Part shown: positions 1 through 5,909 of the stretch, piece by piece
How the letters are laid out: the number at the start of each line of letters is the position of its first letter
How positions within the stretch are numbered: position 1 is the stretch's first letter
From: Methylococcaceae bacterium NSP1-1
GTDB taxonomy: Bacteria > Pseudomonadota > Gammaproteobacteria > Methylococcales > Methylomonadaceae
Direction: 5' to 3'
Assembly: GCA_002256465.1 (NCBI GenBank)
Contig: NQJG01000083.1
Span: 1-6,153 of the forward strand
Length of the DNA: 6,153 nucleotides
Position numbers and translations under genes: made by a program
Notes under the pieces: generated by a model
What the model was told of the DNA's origin: nothing
Databases searched by the model: none
The model's input: the letters and a program-made list of their open reading frames with translations, nothing else

Positions 1-1435
1 CTTGTCCAACAATAATAACTTTCAAAGCGTTGGTGCCGCCTTCTACACCATTCAAGTCACCTTTAGTGATGATGAATTTTTCACCGTCTTTAGCTTTGTT
101 CCATTTTCTAAGTTCTTTCACAATATTGCGGTTTACTTCAACATGATCCTGATTGGCTTCAATTTTGAAGTAAATAGGAAAAACGCCGCGATATAACGTG
201 ACTTTACCCAAGGTTTTTTCCTGGCTGCTCATTGCAAAAATTGGAATACCGGAACTGATTCTGGACATCCACAGCGGAGTTGATCCTGACTCGGTTAATG
301 CTGCTATGCCTTTGATTTCGGTATGGTTAGCCATATACATCGCAGACATTGCAATCGCTTCATCATCGCGCTCAAATTTAATATTGATGCGGTGATCCGA
401 TTCACGGACGCTGCGTTGTTTTTCCGCTTCTATACAAATGCGATGCATTGCTTCAACGGCTTTAACCGGGTGCTTTCCGGAGGCCGTTTCTGCCGATAAC
501 ATGATGGCATCAGTACCGTCATAAACGGCATTGGCAACATCAAACACTTCCGCACGTGTGGGAATCGGGTTGTCGATCATGGACTCCATCATTTGTGTGG
601 CGGTAATGGCGACACGATTGAGTTCCCGAGTGCGTTTAATCAGCATTTTCTGTACGGCAGGCAAGTTGGCATCGCCGATTTCTACACCCAAATCGCCGCG
701 TGCAACCATTACTGCATCAGACGCCAGGATGATCTCGTCCATAATGTTTGGCACTATCGCTTCTGCACGTTCAACTTTAGAAACAATACCCGCATGGCAG
801 CCTTCAGCAACCAGTAAACGACGTGCTTCATGAAGATCTTCAGCACAACGTGGAAAAGACACAGCAACAAAATCACACTTCATGATGGCGATAGTTTTGA
901 TGTCTTCTTTGTCTTTTTCTGTTAATGCCGCAGCAGAAAGTCCGCCGCCTAACAGGTTAATGCCTTTATTGTTGGACAGATCGCCGCCGACAACAACAGT
1001 ACAGTTAACGCGCATGTTCTCAACATTAACCACATCCAGCACGATACGACCATCATCCAGTAACAGCCTGCTGCCAGGTTTGACTTCCAGGGCTAATGGT
1101 TCGTATGTGATGCCGACCTGGGTGTTATCGCCGGCAGTAGGATCAAGATTAATGTCCAAGGCAAAATCCTGACCTTCGTTTAGAAATACCTTGGTATCTT
1201 TAAATCGGGCAATACGAATTTTAGGACCTTGCAAATCAGCCAGAATACCTACGCGTCTCCCAGTTTTTTTGCTGAGTTCGCGTATAGCGTTGGCTCTGTC
1301 GATGTGATCTTGAGCGGAACCATGAGAAAAGTTCATCCGGACAACGTCAATACCCGCCTTGAATAAGCCTTCAAGCACACCAGGCTTATCAGTTGCAGGG
1401 CCGAGTGTGGCTAAAATTTTGGTTCTTCTTAACAT
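1..1435 (-). CDS. pyk: Pyruvate kinase (3' end just beyond the window)
   Basis: Cytosolic enzyme of lower glycolysis that transfers phosphate from phosphoenolpyruvate to ADP, giving pyruvate and ATP. The frame is open from ATG at 1435 to the window edge, 478 residues, and no stop is reached. The start MLRRTKILATLGPA and the substrate-loop VRMNFSHG (about 32-39) are typical of the family. The active-site signature around IVSKVERAEAI places the catalytic Lys at 220 and metal-binding Glu at 222. ARGDLGVE lies at 245-252, and ITATQMMESM at about 278-287 holds the catalytic Thr. The last visible residues (TNALKVIIVGQ) resemble the normal C-terminus of 480-residue bacterial enzymes, so only a few codons are probably missing. 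It starts 15 bases after the gap stop. Its AAGGA ribosome-binding site (1448-1452) overlaps that stop, with a rather long 12-base spacing, so it is probably co-transcribed with gap. Whether it is the PykA or PykF regulatory type cannot be decided by eye. Confidence 0.96.
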   Translation of the reverse strand, partial: MLRRTKILATLGPATDKPGVLEGLFKAGIDVVRMNFSHGSAQDHIDRANAIRELSKKTGRRVGILADLQGPKIRIARFKDTKVFLNEGQDFALDINLDPTAGDNTQVGITYEPLALEVKPGSRLLLDDGRIVLDVVNVENMRVNCTVVVGGDLSNNKGINLLGGGLSAAALTEKDKEDIKTIAIMKCDFVAVSFPRCAEDLHEARRLLVAEGCHAGIVSKVERAEAIVPNIMDEIILASDAVMVARGDLGVEIGDANLPAVQKMLIKRTRELNRVAITATQMMESMIDNPIPTRAEVFDVANAVYDGTDAIMLSAETASGKHPVKAVEAMHRICIEAEKQRSVRESDHRINIKFERDDEAIAMSAMYMANHTEIKGIAALTESGSTPLWMSRISSGIPIFAMSSQEKTLGKVTLYRGVFPIYFKIEANQDHVEVNRNIVKELRKWNKAKDGEKFIITKGDLNGVEGGTNALKVIIVGQ

Positions 1436-1450
1436 TAGGTGTGGAGTTCC

Positions 1451-2464
1451 TTATTTGGCATTTACAAAAGCAATAGTGGTGTCCAGCATACGATTTGAGA
1501 AACCCCATTCGTTGTCATACCAGGACAAAACTTTTACCAAACGTCCGCCTAAAACTTTAGTCAGTGGTGATTCGTAAATAGATGATGCAGGATTGTGATT
1601 AAAATCAATAGAAACCAGAGGTCTTTCATTGATATCCAGAATGCCTTTTAATGCACCTTTAGATGCAGCAGTCAGGATTTCGTCAATTTCAGCTTTGCTG
1701 GTGTCTCTAGCCGCCTGGAAGGTTAAGTCAACAACAGAAACGTTGATAGTGGGTACGCGCATAGCGAAACCATCCAGTTTTCCAGCCAATTCAGGCAAAA
1801 CCAAACCAACAGCTGCAGCCGCTCCGGTTTTGGTAGGAATCATGGATTGTGTGGCTGAACGGGCGCGGCGTAAATCGCTGTGGTACACGTCAGTTAAAAC
1901 CTGGTCATTGGTGTATGAATGTATAGTAGTCATTAAGCCACTTTCAATACCAATAGCGTCATGTAAAGGTTTTACAATCGGCGCCAGGCAGTTAGTTGTG
2001 CATGATGCGTTAGAAATAACTGTGTCTGACGCTTTCAAAGTGTTGTGGTTTACGCCAAATACGATTGTGCCGTCAACATCATTACCGCCTGGGGCTGAAA
2101 TAATGACTTTTTTTGCGCCGGCAGTAATGTGTGCGGATGCTTTGGCTTTGCTGGTGAAAAAACCGGTACATTCGTGAACAACATCGATACCCAGATCAGC
2201 CCAAGGTAATTTTGAAGGATCTCTTTCAGAGAAAACTCTGATTCTGTCGCCATTGATAACGATGTAGTCGCCATCTACAGTGACTTCAAAAGGAAATTTT
2301 CCATGCACTGAATCATATTGTGTCAGGTGAGCATTGGTGTTGCTGTCACCTAAATCATTGATTGCAACTATTTGAATTTCATTGGTACGGCCTGACTCGT
2401 ACAATGCGCGGACGATATTACGTCCAATACGGCCATAACCATTGATTGCAACTTTAATTGGCAT
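1451..2464 (-). CDS. gap: Type I glyceraldehyde-3-phosphate dehydrogenase
   Basis: Cytosolic tetrameric enzyme that oxidises and phosphorylates glyceraldehyde 3-phosphate to 1,3-bisphosphoglycerate with NAD+. The protein is 337 residues, normal for the family. The Rossmann fold opens with NGYGRIGR (8-15), and N36-D37 at the end of the second strand suits NAD binding. The catalytic SNASCTTNC motif has the nucleophile Cys155 and the partner His182 in TTIHSYTND. The RRAR...TGAA phosphate-site segment and the C-terminal [12 protein letters not shown] are present. It most resembles the proteobacterial form with RRARSAT rather than the E. coli GapA form, so it is a true GAPDH and not erythrose-4-phosphate dehydrogenase (inference from remembered sequences). 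The start ATG has GGAG at 2472-2475 seven bases upstream. pyk follows after 15 bases. A promoter candidate lies in the gap upstream, so transcription probably begins here rather than far upstream. Confidence 0.97.
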   Translation of the reverse strand: MPIKVAINGYGRIGRNIVRALYESGRTNEIQIVAINDLGDSNTNAHLTQYDSVHGKFPFEVTVDGDYIVINGDRIRVFSERDPSKLPWADLGIDVVHECTGFFTSKAKASAHITAGAKKVIISAPGGNDVDGTIVFGVNHNTLKASDTVISNASCTTNCLAPIVKPLHDAIGIESGLMTTIHSYTNDQVLTDVYHSDLRRARSATQSMIPTKTGAAAAVGLVLPELAGKLDGFAMRVPTINVSVVDLTFQAARDTSKAEIDEILTAASKGALKGILDINERPLVSIDFNHNPASSIYESPLTKVLGGRLVKVLSWYDNEWGFSNRMLDTTIAFVNAK

Positions 2465-2534
2465 TGAGTATCTCCAGAGTGATGATGTGAAAAAATATTA
2501 AAGGGGGGTAAACCGAATATTAGAAAGCATTGTA

Positions 2535-2564
2535 ATCATACCAAAATATGGGTTGTTTAGTCTA
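2535..2564 (-). promoter_or_regulatory. Candidate extended -10 promoter for gap-pyk
   Basis: On the minus strand TATGAT (2540-2535) matches the sigma70 -10 box at 5 of 6 bases and is preceded by TGG, an extended -10 (TGn). TAGACT (2564-2559), 4 of 6 to TTGACA, lies 18 bases upstream. Transcription would start near 2528, leaving an untranslated leader of about 64 bases before gap. This is the best match in the 164-base gap between the membrane-protein stop and gap. An overlapping alternative is TTGGTA with TAATAT at 16 bases. I saw no strong terminator hairpin in the gap. Consensus match only. Confidence 0.4.
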
Positions 2565-2628
2565 TTGATGATGAAAACCGTCCTTTTTATGTTGCTTAGT
2601 AACGATTGTCTTTAACTAAAAAGTAGAT

Positions 2629-3813
2629 TTAACCCGGTCTAAAATCCAAAGTACAAAGATCTTTCGCCGCATGCAGTTGTCCTGAAACCAGCATATTTTT
2701 CAGTTGAACGATTCGATGCATGTAAATTTCCGTTAAATCCTTGAATGCTTCCGGAAGATGATGTTTTTCCATGCGGGATAATTGCCCATCAAATGCTGCG
2801 GAAACGCTGAGTAAATCCAACAGAAAATAGCGCTCGGGCTCTGAAACCTGATCCAGAACCGACAGAAAGTATTCCCAGTTATCATAGTCACCATGCTCTT
2901 TTATTTCAAAGGTATTGCATAGTCTAATGAGTAGCACCAATAAATTAGGATGATAATCCTGCGCTAAAACCATCATGGTTGCGACTGCTCTGATAGCACC
3001 TTCACGGGCAACCGGGCTTAACTGGGCAATTATGTCATCAGTCAGAACATTGCTAACAATATGCTCAGCCAATTTATGACCAAACAGTCTTAACCGGGCT
3101 TCACGCGCAACTTTATAAAGGGTAAAAGCATCCCAAAAACCAGTGACGGGGATGCCAACCCAACTGAAGGCGTTTCGCATTTCACCTTTACCAGCAATTC
3201 GAATCAATAAAAATTTGACCACCATACTGCTGAGTATGACTTTTGCCTTATATAGAGCGGCGACCAGAAATAATTTTGATTTTGATAAATGCTTGCGTGG
3301 ATCTATGCCCAGATAATGAATGACCGGGTCGGGAACCTCCAGCGCCGCTCTGGCTAGAATATTGGGAACAGCATCATGGAGAGGCAGGCCGGAATCGTCT
3401 AAAGTCTGATGATGACCGGTCAGGCACGCCAGACTGAAAACAGTTTTAAGGCCCAGCCAGTATAAAACGGCTAACTCTATAACCAACATGATGGCAAGTA
3501 CAATACCGTACAGGAGATAGTATGTCGTACTGTCCATGGTTTCTTGATAGGTCCATTCCACCCATATCGTTACAAAAGTGGTTAATGCGCCAATTGCAAA
3601 AGCAATGATAGCCGCGAATGCCGTGATGTTACCGGCAAGTGTTTGCAAAGTAACATCAGCCGGCAATTCGTCGATAGTGAGATTACGCAAACCGGCTGTA
3701 CCGGATTTCTTGCCGAGATAGTGATAATACTTCACCCCCAGATTTTCTAAAAATCCCGGTTCTTCTTTTCTGACAAATGAAGATTTATTGATATTGTCGA
3801 TTGGTGTTGACAT
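2629..3813 (-). CDS. Uncharacterised integral membrane protein with TerB-like C-terminal signature
   Basis: Not recognised with confidence; 394 residues. The N-terminus (1-58) is polar with no signal peptide. Two strong hydrophobic segments follow, about 61-85 and 98-122, ending in Trp/Tyr-rich borders. A weaker hydrophobic stretch at about 181-207 contains lysines and may be amphipathic or membrane-associated. Residues 210-394 look soluble and helical. Near the C-terminus (329-352) the pattern LLDLLSVSAAFDGQLSRMEK, with Asp342-Gly343, recalls the helix-D-G-helix signature of TerB-like domains. This is a weak resemblance, not an assignment. It also vaguely recalls proteins labelled LBF_2804 family, which I cannot verify. 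The start ATG has only a weak AGG upstream (CCAGGTATAAACAATG). It stands alone, 131 bases after the glycosylase gene and 164 before gap. No convincing promoter was found in the upstream gap. Its codons are more AT-rich than those of the DNA-repair genes next to it. Confidence 0.85.
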   Translation of the reverse strand: MSTPIDNINKSSFVRKEEPGFLENLGVKYYHYLGKKSGTAGLRNLTIDELPADVTLQTLAGNITAFAAIIAFAIGALTTFVTIWVEWTYQETMDSTTYYLLYGIVLAIMLVIELAVLYWLGLKTVFSLACLTGHHQTLDDSGLPLHDAVPNILARAALEVPDPVIHYLGIDPRKHLSKSKLFLVAALYKAKVILSSMVVKFLLIRIAGKGEMRNAFSWVGIPVTGFWDAFTLYKVAREARLRLFGHKLAEHIVSNVLTDDIIAQLSPVAREGAIRAVATMMVLAQDYHPNLLVLLIRLCNTFEIKEHGDYDNWEYFLSVLDQVSEPERYFLLDLLSVSAAFDGQLSRMEKHHLPEAFKDLTEIYMHRIVQLKNMLVSGQLHAAKDLCTLDFRPG

Positions 3814-3944
3814 TGTTTATACCTGGTTGCTGAATCAAGTGATGTGTTAGACGAGAAAAATCCACTGCAATTTTACAAGGCTTGATCAGGTTCTGCCGAG
3901 CAAACTGATCTTCAATAGTATTCACAGTTAAACAAACTGCCCCA
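3814..3944. other. Intergenic gap without a convincing signal
   Basis: These 131 bases separate the glycosylase stop from the membrane-protein start. A 5-bp stem (CAGTT/AACTG, 3925-3939) lies just after the glycosylase stop, but it is short and has no T-tract, so I do not call it a terminator. No -35/-10 pair with acceptable spacing was found for the membrane-protein gene. Confidence 0.5.
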
Positions 3945-4562
3945 TTAACTTGCTCTACAAATTTGTTGCCAGGCAGGATGATGTTGCAGAATCATCAATG
4001 CCGAATCCAGCAGTGCAAGGCCCGGTTCGGTCCGGTGCCAGGTCGATGCGCCGGACGGATGGGGCAAAGGGATCGCTTCGGTGCGGTGGCCGTGATAGGT
4101 GACAGGGTGAAGCTTGCCGATTACATCGTTGAGTTTTTTCACTTGCATTAATTGACCTATCGCCAGTTTGCCGACCGGCAGGATCAGTTCGGGTTTGAGC
4201 AAATCAATTTCCGCTTGCAGCCAGCCAGCGCAGTTATCTATTTCGGCTGGACTCGGCACACGGTCGCCGCCCTTGGGATTTTTACCCGGAAAACAGCGAC
4301 ACACCGCGGCCATGTAGACGCGCCTTCTGAAATTTTCTTCATCCAGCCCGATGCGCTCGAACCATTTGAACATCGTTTTGCCAGCCGTCCAGGCAAAGGG
4401 TTTGCCAAAGCCGCCTTCCTTGTCGCCAGGCGCCTGGCCGATCAGTAAAATTGGCGACAGTACCGGGCTTCCGCTGACTACCGGACCGGTCATCGCGGGA
4501 CATCTACTGCAATTCGACAAGGCGGCGCGGTGGTCGCGCATGAGTTGTTCGCGTATAGACAT
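3945..4562 (-). CDS. Uracil-DNA glycosylase superfamily protein, family 4-like with probable [4Fe-4S] cluster
   Basis: Predicted to remove uracil (from cytosine deamination or dUTP misincorporation) from DNA, leaving an abasic site for base-excision repair. From ATG at 4562 the protein has 205 residues, normal for the family. Motif 1 is GQAPGDKE (42-49), followed by GKPFAWTAGK (53-62), where Phe56 should stack on uracil. Motif 2 is HPSG at 168-171. Four cysteines fit the family 4 cluster pattern: C18-x2-C21 at the N-terminus, then C90 (in RCFPG) and C111 (DNC); C88 is an extra. KNPKGGDRVPSPAEIDNC matches the usual stretch between the last two ligands. A TTG 27 bases upstream would also open this frame, but it lies inside the exonuclease gene and has no clear ribosome-binding site. 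I chose ATG 4562, four bases after the exonuclease stop. That spacing implies an operon with translational coupling. The gene is GC-richer than gap, pyk and the membrane-protein gene. Substrate range is inferred. Confidence 0.88.
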   Translation of the reverse strand: MSIREQLMRDHRAALSNCSRCPAMTGPVVSGSPVLSPILLIGQAPGDKEGGFGKPFAWTAGKTMFKWFERIGLDEENFRRRVYMAAVCRCFPGKNPKGGDRVPSPAEIDNCAGWLQAEIDLLKPELILPVGKLAIGQLMQVKKLNDVIGKLHPVTYHGHRTEAIPLPHPSGASTWHRTEPGLALLDSALMILQHHPAWQQICRAS

Positions 4563-4566
4563 CAGC

Positions 4567-5284
4567 TTAAAGATCAATCTCGATACCAACCGGACAATGA
4601 TCCGATCCGGTAATGTCCGGCAGAATAAAGGCCTGCTTGATTTTGCCGACCATTGCTTTGCTGGTCAACACGTAATCGATCCGCCAACCGACGTTTCTTG
4701 CCCTGGCGCCACCTCGGAAACTCCACCAACTGTAGGCCACGGTGTCCGGATGGAAATGCCGGTAGGTATCGACTAGCCCGGCGTCGAGAAAACGGCTGAA
4801 ACCTTCAATTTCGACCTGGGTATAGCCGGCGGATTTATTGTAATTCGGCTTCGGACGGGCAATATCGATTTCCCGGTGCGCGACGTTGAAATCGCCGCAG
4901 GCAATAATCGGTTTTTTGCTTTGCAGTTGCCCGGGCCAATGCCTCGCCCGAATTCGGCACATAGACGTTGAGCAGATAAAAACCCTCGAATTCGGCGACG
5001 ATCACACGGCCTTCCTGGTCGTGCTCGGCAATGCCGATATCATGAATAATTTGCAAAGGCTCATGTCGGGATAAGATCGTCACACCGGCATAGCCTTTGC
5101 GTTCGGCGCAGTTGGAATAAATGTGGTAACCGTCGATACCTTCCAGCGCCTTGTCGATCTGGTCGGCCTGGGCCTTGGTTTCCTGCAGCAGAATGCAGTC
5201 GGCATCAAGCCGCGCGAGCGTTTCGGCAAAGCCTTTGCCTTGTACCGAGCGAATGCCGTTGACATTCCAGGAAATTATTTTCAT
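4567..5284 (-). pseudogene. xth: Exodeoxyribonuclease III / AP endonuclease, broken by internal deletion and frameshift
   Basis: Remnant of an ExoIII-family metal-dependent AP endonuclease, which cuts DNA 5' of abasic sites. The N-terminal half reads from ATG 5284 (MKIISWNVNGIRSV): Asn7, Glu35 in LQETK, ERKGYAG, HDQEGR and the catalytic Tyr108 in NVYVPNSGE. It stays homologous to Arg118 (bases 4933-4931) and then runs off into non-family sequence, stopping at 4835. The C-terminal half resumes in another frame at 4926 (LQSKKPIIACGDFNVAHREID), through YSWWSF, RARNVGWRIDY and the catalytic GSDHCPVG, to the stop at 4567. Only four bases separate the two halves, where the family has about 17 residues including the conserved LDYR...W; about 47 nt are therefore missing. 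Joined, the pieces give about 238 residues against a usual 255. No strong ribosome-binding site precedes the start, which overlaps the stop of the upstream small ORF as ATGA. The uracil-DNA glycosylase gene begins four bases after it. Confidence 0.88.
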
Positions 5285-5463
5285 GCGATGATTACGTCTG
5301 ATGGTTTTGAAGTTGGCTCTTCAATAGTGAAAATGCAATTGGGCGTTATTGTAACCTTATGCTTTTTGGCTATCCAGACGTTTTCGGATTGATTTTTAAG
5401 ACGGCAAAGTAATTTTGCATTACCCTGTACAGTGATACTTTTAAACAAGAGGCTATCAATCAT
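5281..5463 (-). CDS. Possible small ORF, overlapping the xth start (ATGA)
   Basis: Not recognised; 60 residues if started at ATG 5463 (MIDSLLFKSITVQGNAKLL...). Earlier starts at ATG 5478 or TTG 5523 are possible but would run through the brn promoter. The text is mixed and protein-like (AKLLCRLKNQSENVWIAKKHK), without membrane segments or low complexity. Its stop TGA shares the ATGA tetranucleotide with the xth start, the usual arrangement of translationally coupled genes and the main reason for listing it. Against it: no visible ribosome-binding site and no family I know. If it is not a gene, these bases are the xth leader, in which I found no clear promoter. Confidence 0.27.
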   Translation of the reverse strand: MIDSLLFKSITVQGNAKLLCRLKNQSENVWIAKKHKVTITPNCIFTIEEPTSKPSDVIIA

Positions 5464-5491
5464 TGTTCGTGCGCACATATGTACATATAAT
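5463..5491 (+). promoter_or_regulatory. brnTA promoter with perfect -10
   Basis: TATAAT (5486-5491) is a perfect sigma70 -10 box, and TTGTTC (5463-5468, 3 of 6) lies 17 bases upstream. The expected transcription start, about seven bases after the -10, falls on or next to the toxin ATG at 5498. The toxin message would therefore be leaderless or nearly so, which fits the lack of any ribosome-binding site there. Consensus match only. Confidence 0.55.
5477..5488. promoter_or_regulatory. Palindromic operator candidate ATATGTACATAT
   Basis: A perfect 12-bp palindrome overlaps the first bases of the TATAAT box. BrnA antitoxins are ribbon-helix-helix DNA-binding proteins that repress their own operon with the toxin (known for the Brucella module). 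A palindrome over the -10 of the cognate promoter is where such an operator is expected. That this is the BrnA site is inference. It could equally serve a divergent promoter toward the small ORF and xth. Confidence 0.4.
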
Positions 5492-5497
5492 AAATAT

Positions 5498-5613
5498 ATG
5501 AAAATTGAATTTGATCCTGACAAAGCCGCTGCATACGCGAAGAGTTGGTGCGTCTAATTTCTGCCTGGAGAGCCAACCAACACCAAAGGAGACGTTATGA
5601 GCAACAATTCTGA
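5498..5613 (+). pseudogene. brnT: BrnT toxin gene remnant with internal deletion
   Basis: BrnT toxins are RNase-like inhibitors of translation, about 90 residues long. Here only the two ends survive. ATG 5498 starts MKIEFDPDKAAAYA, the typical BrnT N-terminus, but this frame stops at 5557 after 19 codons. From 5539 a second frame reads EELVRLISAWRANQHQRRRYE to the stop TGA at 5611. This is the typical BrnT C-terminus (the R-IS-R-AN--ERR-YE pattern). Roughly 50 residues, the whole catalytic middle, are missing at about 5538, and the frame is broken. The remnant end overlaps the brnA start by 17 bases, the normal layout of an intact brnT-brnA operon. No functional toxin can be made. Confidence 0.75.
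5585..5591 (+). promoter_or_regulatory. Strong ribosome-binding site of brnA
   Basis: AAAGGAG lies five bases before the brnA ATG at 5597, embedded in the last codons of the toxin remnant. It fixes the antitoxin start and would allow antitoxin translation independent of the toxin reading frame. Confidence 0.75.
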
Positions 5614-5902
5614 TCCTCTGTTTAACCGTTATGCCGAGCTGGATTTTAGCAATGCCAAACCTGTTTCTGAAATACCGGCATTGACGAAACTGCAAACCGA
5701 ACATGGCGGCAAGTCGCGGATAACAATGCGAGTAGATAATGACACACTGGCTATTTTTAAGGCGCGCGCTGAAATGAGTGGCGGCAATTATCAAACGCTG
5801 ATGAACGAGGCGTTGCGGGATGAACGAGGCTTTGCGGCAGTTTGCGCAGGGCATAACGCTGGCCGATGTCGTGCGGGAAACTATTCGGAAGGAATTGCAT
5901 AA
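5597..5902 (+). CDS. brnA: BrnA-type antitoxin with frameshifted C-terminus
   Basis: Antitoxin and autorepressor partner of BrnT. The ORF gives 101 residues. Residues 1-40 are the polar toxin-neutralising part (LDFSNAKPVSEIPALTKLQ). Residues about 40-74 hold the family's ribbon-helix-helix core: SRITMRVDNDTLAIFKARAE, then GGNYQTLMNEALR. After Arg74 the frame reads unrelated sequence (DERGFAAVCAGHN...) to the stop at 5902. The proper tail is in the next frame: Q-F-A-Q-G-I then TLADVVRETIRKELHKT, with stop TAA at 5907-5909. The cause is a 19-bp tandem duplication at 5800-5837. Removing one copy restores a normal 97-residue BrnA. The DNA-binding core may still fold, so the product could keep some repressor activity. 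With the toxin gene destroyed there is no selection to keep it. Start ATG 5597 is secured by AAAGGAG and by overlap with the brnT remnant. Confidence 0.78.
   Translation: MSNNSDPLFNRYAELDFSNAKPVSEIPALTKLQTEHGGKSRITMRVDNDTLAIFKARAEMSGGNYQTLMNEALRDERGFAAVCAGHNAGRCRAGNYSEGIA
5800..5837 (+). repeat. 19-bp tandem duplication inside brnA
   Basis: GATGAACGAGGCGTTGCGG (5800-5818) is followed directly by a second copy (5819-5837) differing by one base (G to T at position 13). Nineteen is not a multiple of three, so the duplication shifts the antitoxin frame. Both copies encode the conserved MNEALR helix, each in its own frame. The single mismatch suggests the event is not brand new, or that one copy mutated afterwards. 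Confidence 0.93.
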
Positions 5903-5909
5903 AACTTAA

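Noticed and set aside
1629..2177. Long plus-strand ORF of 182 codons opposite gap
   Set aside because: It is antisense to a highly conserved GAPDH gene and has no recognisable protein features.
3925..3939. Stem-loop after the glycosylase stop as a rho-independent terminator
   Set aside because: The stem is only 5 bp, AT-containing, and no T-tract follows on the minus strand.
4563..4589. TTG start at 4589 for the uracil-DNA glycosylase
   Set aside because: It lies inside xth coding sequence and lacks a ribosome-binding site; the added residues do not match the family, whereas ATG 4562 gives a typical N-terminus.
4152..4776. Plus-strand ORFs opposite the glycosylase and exonuclease genes
   Set aside because: They are shadow frames of a GC-rich block, where stops are rare; no ribosome-binding sites or family motifs.
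4910..4925. Slippery-looking AAAAAAC run in xth as a programmed -1 frameshift site
   Set aside because: Joining the two halves needs a +1 (or -2) change, the wrong direction for this heptamer, and frameshifting could not replace the missing LDYR region.
4567..4962. C-terminal xth fragment as an independent gene starting with ATG at 4962
   Set aside because: The first 12 residues from that ATG are the shadow of the N-terminal half in another frame; homology begins only at 4926, and the piece lacks half the active site.
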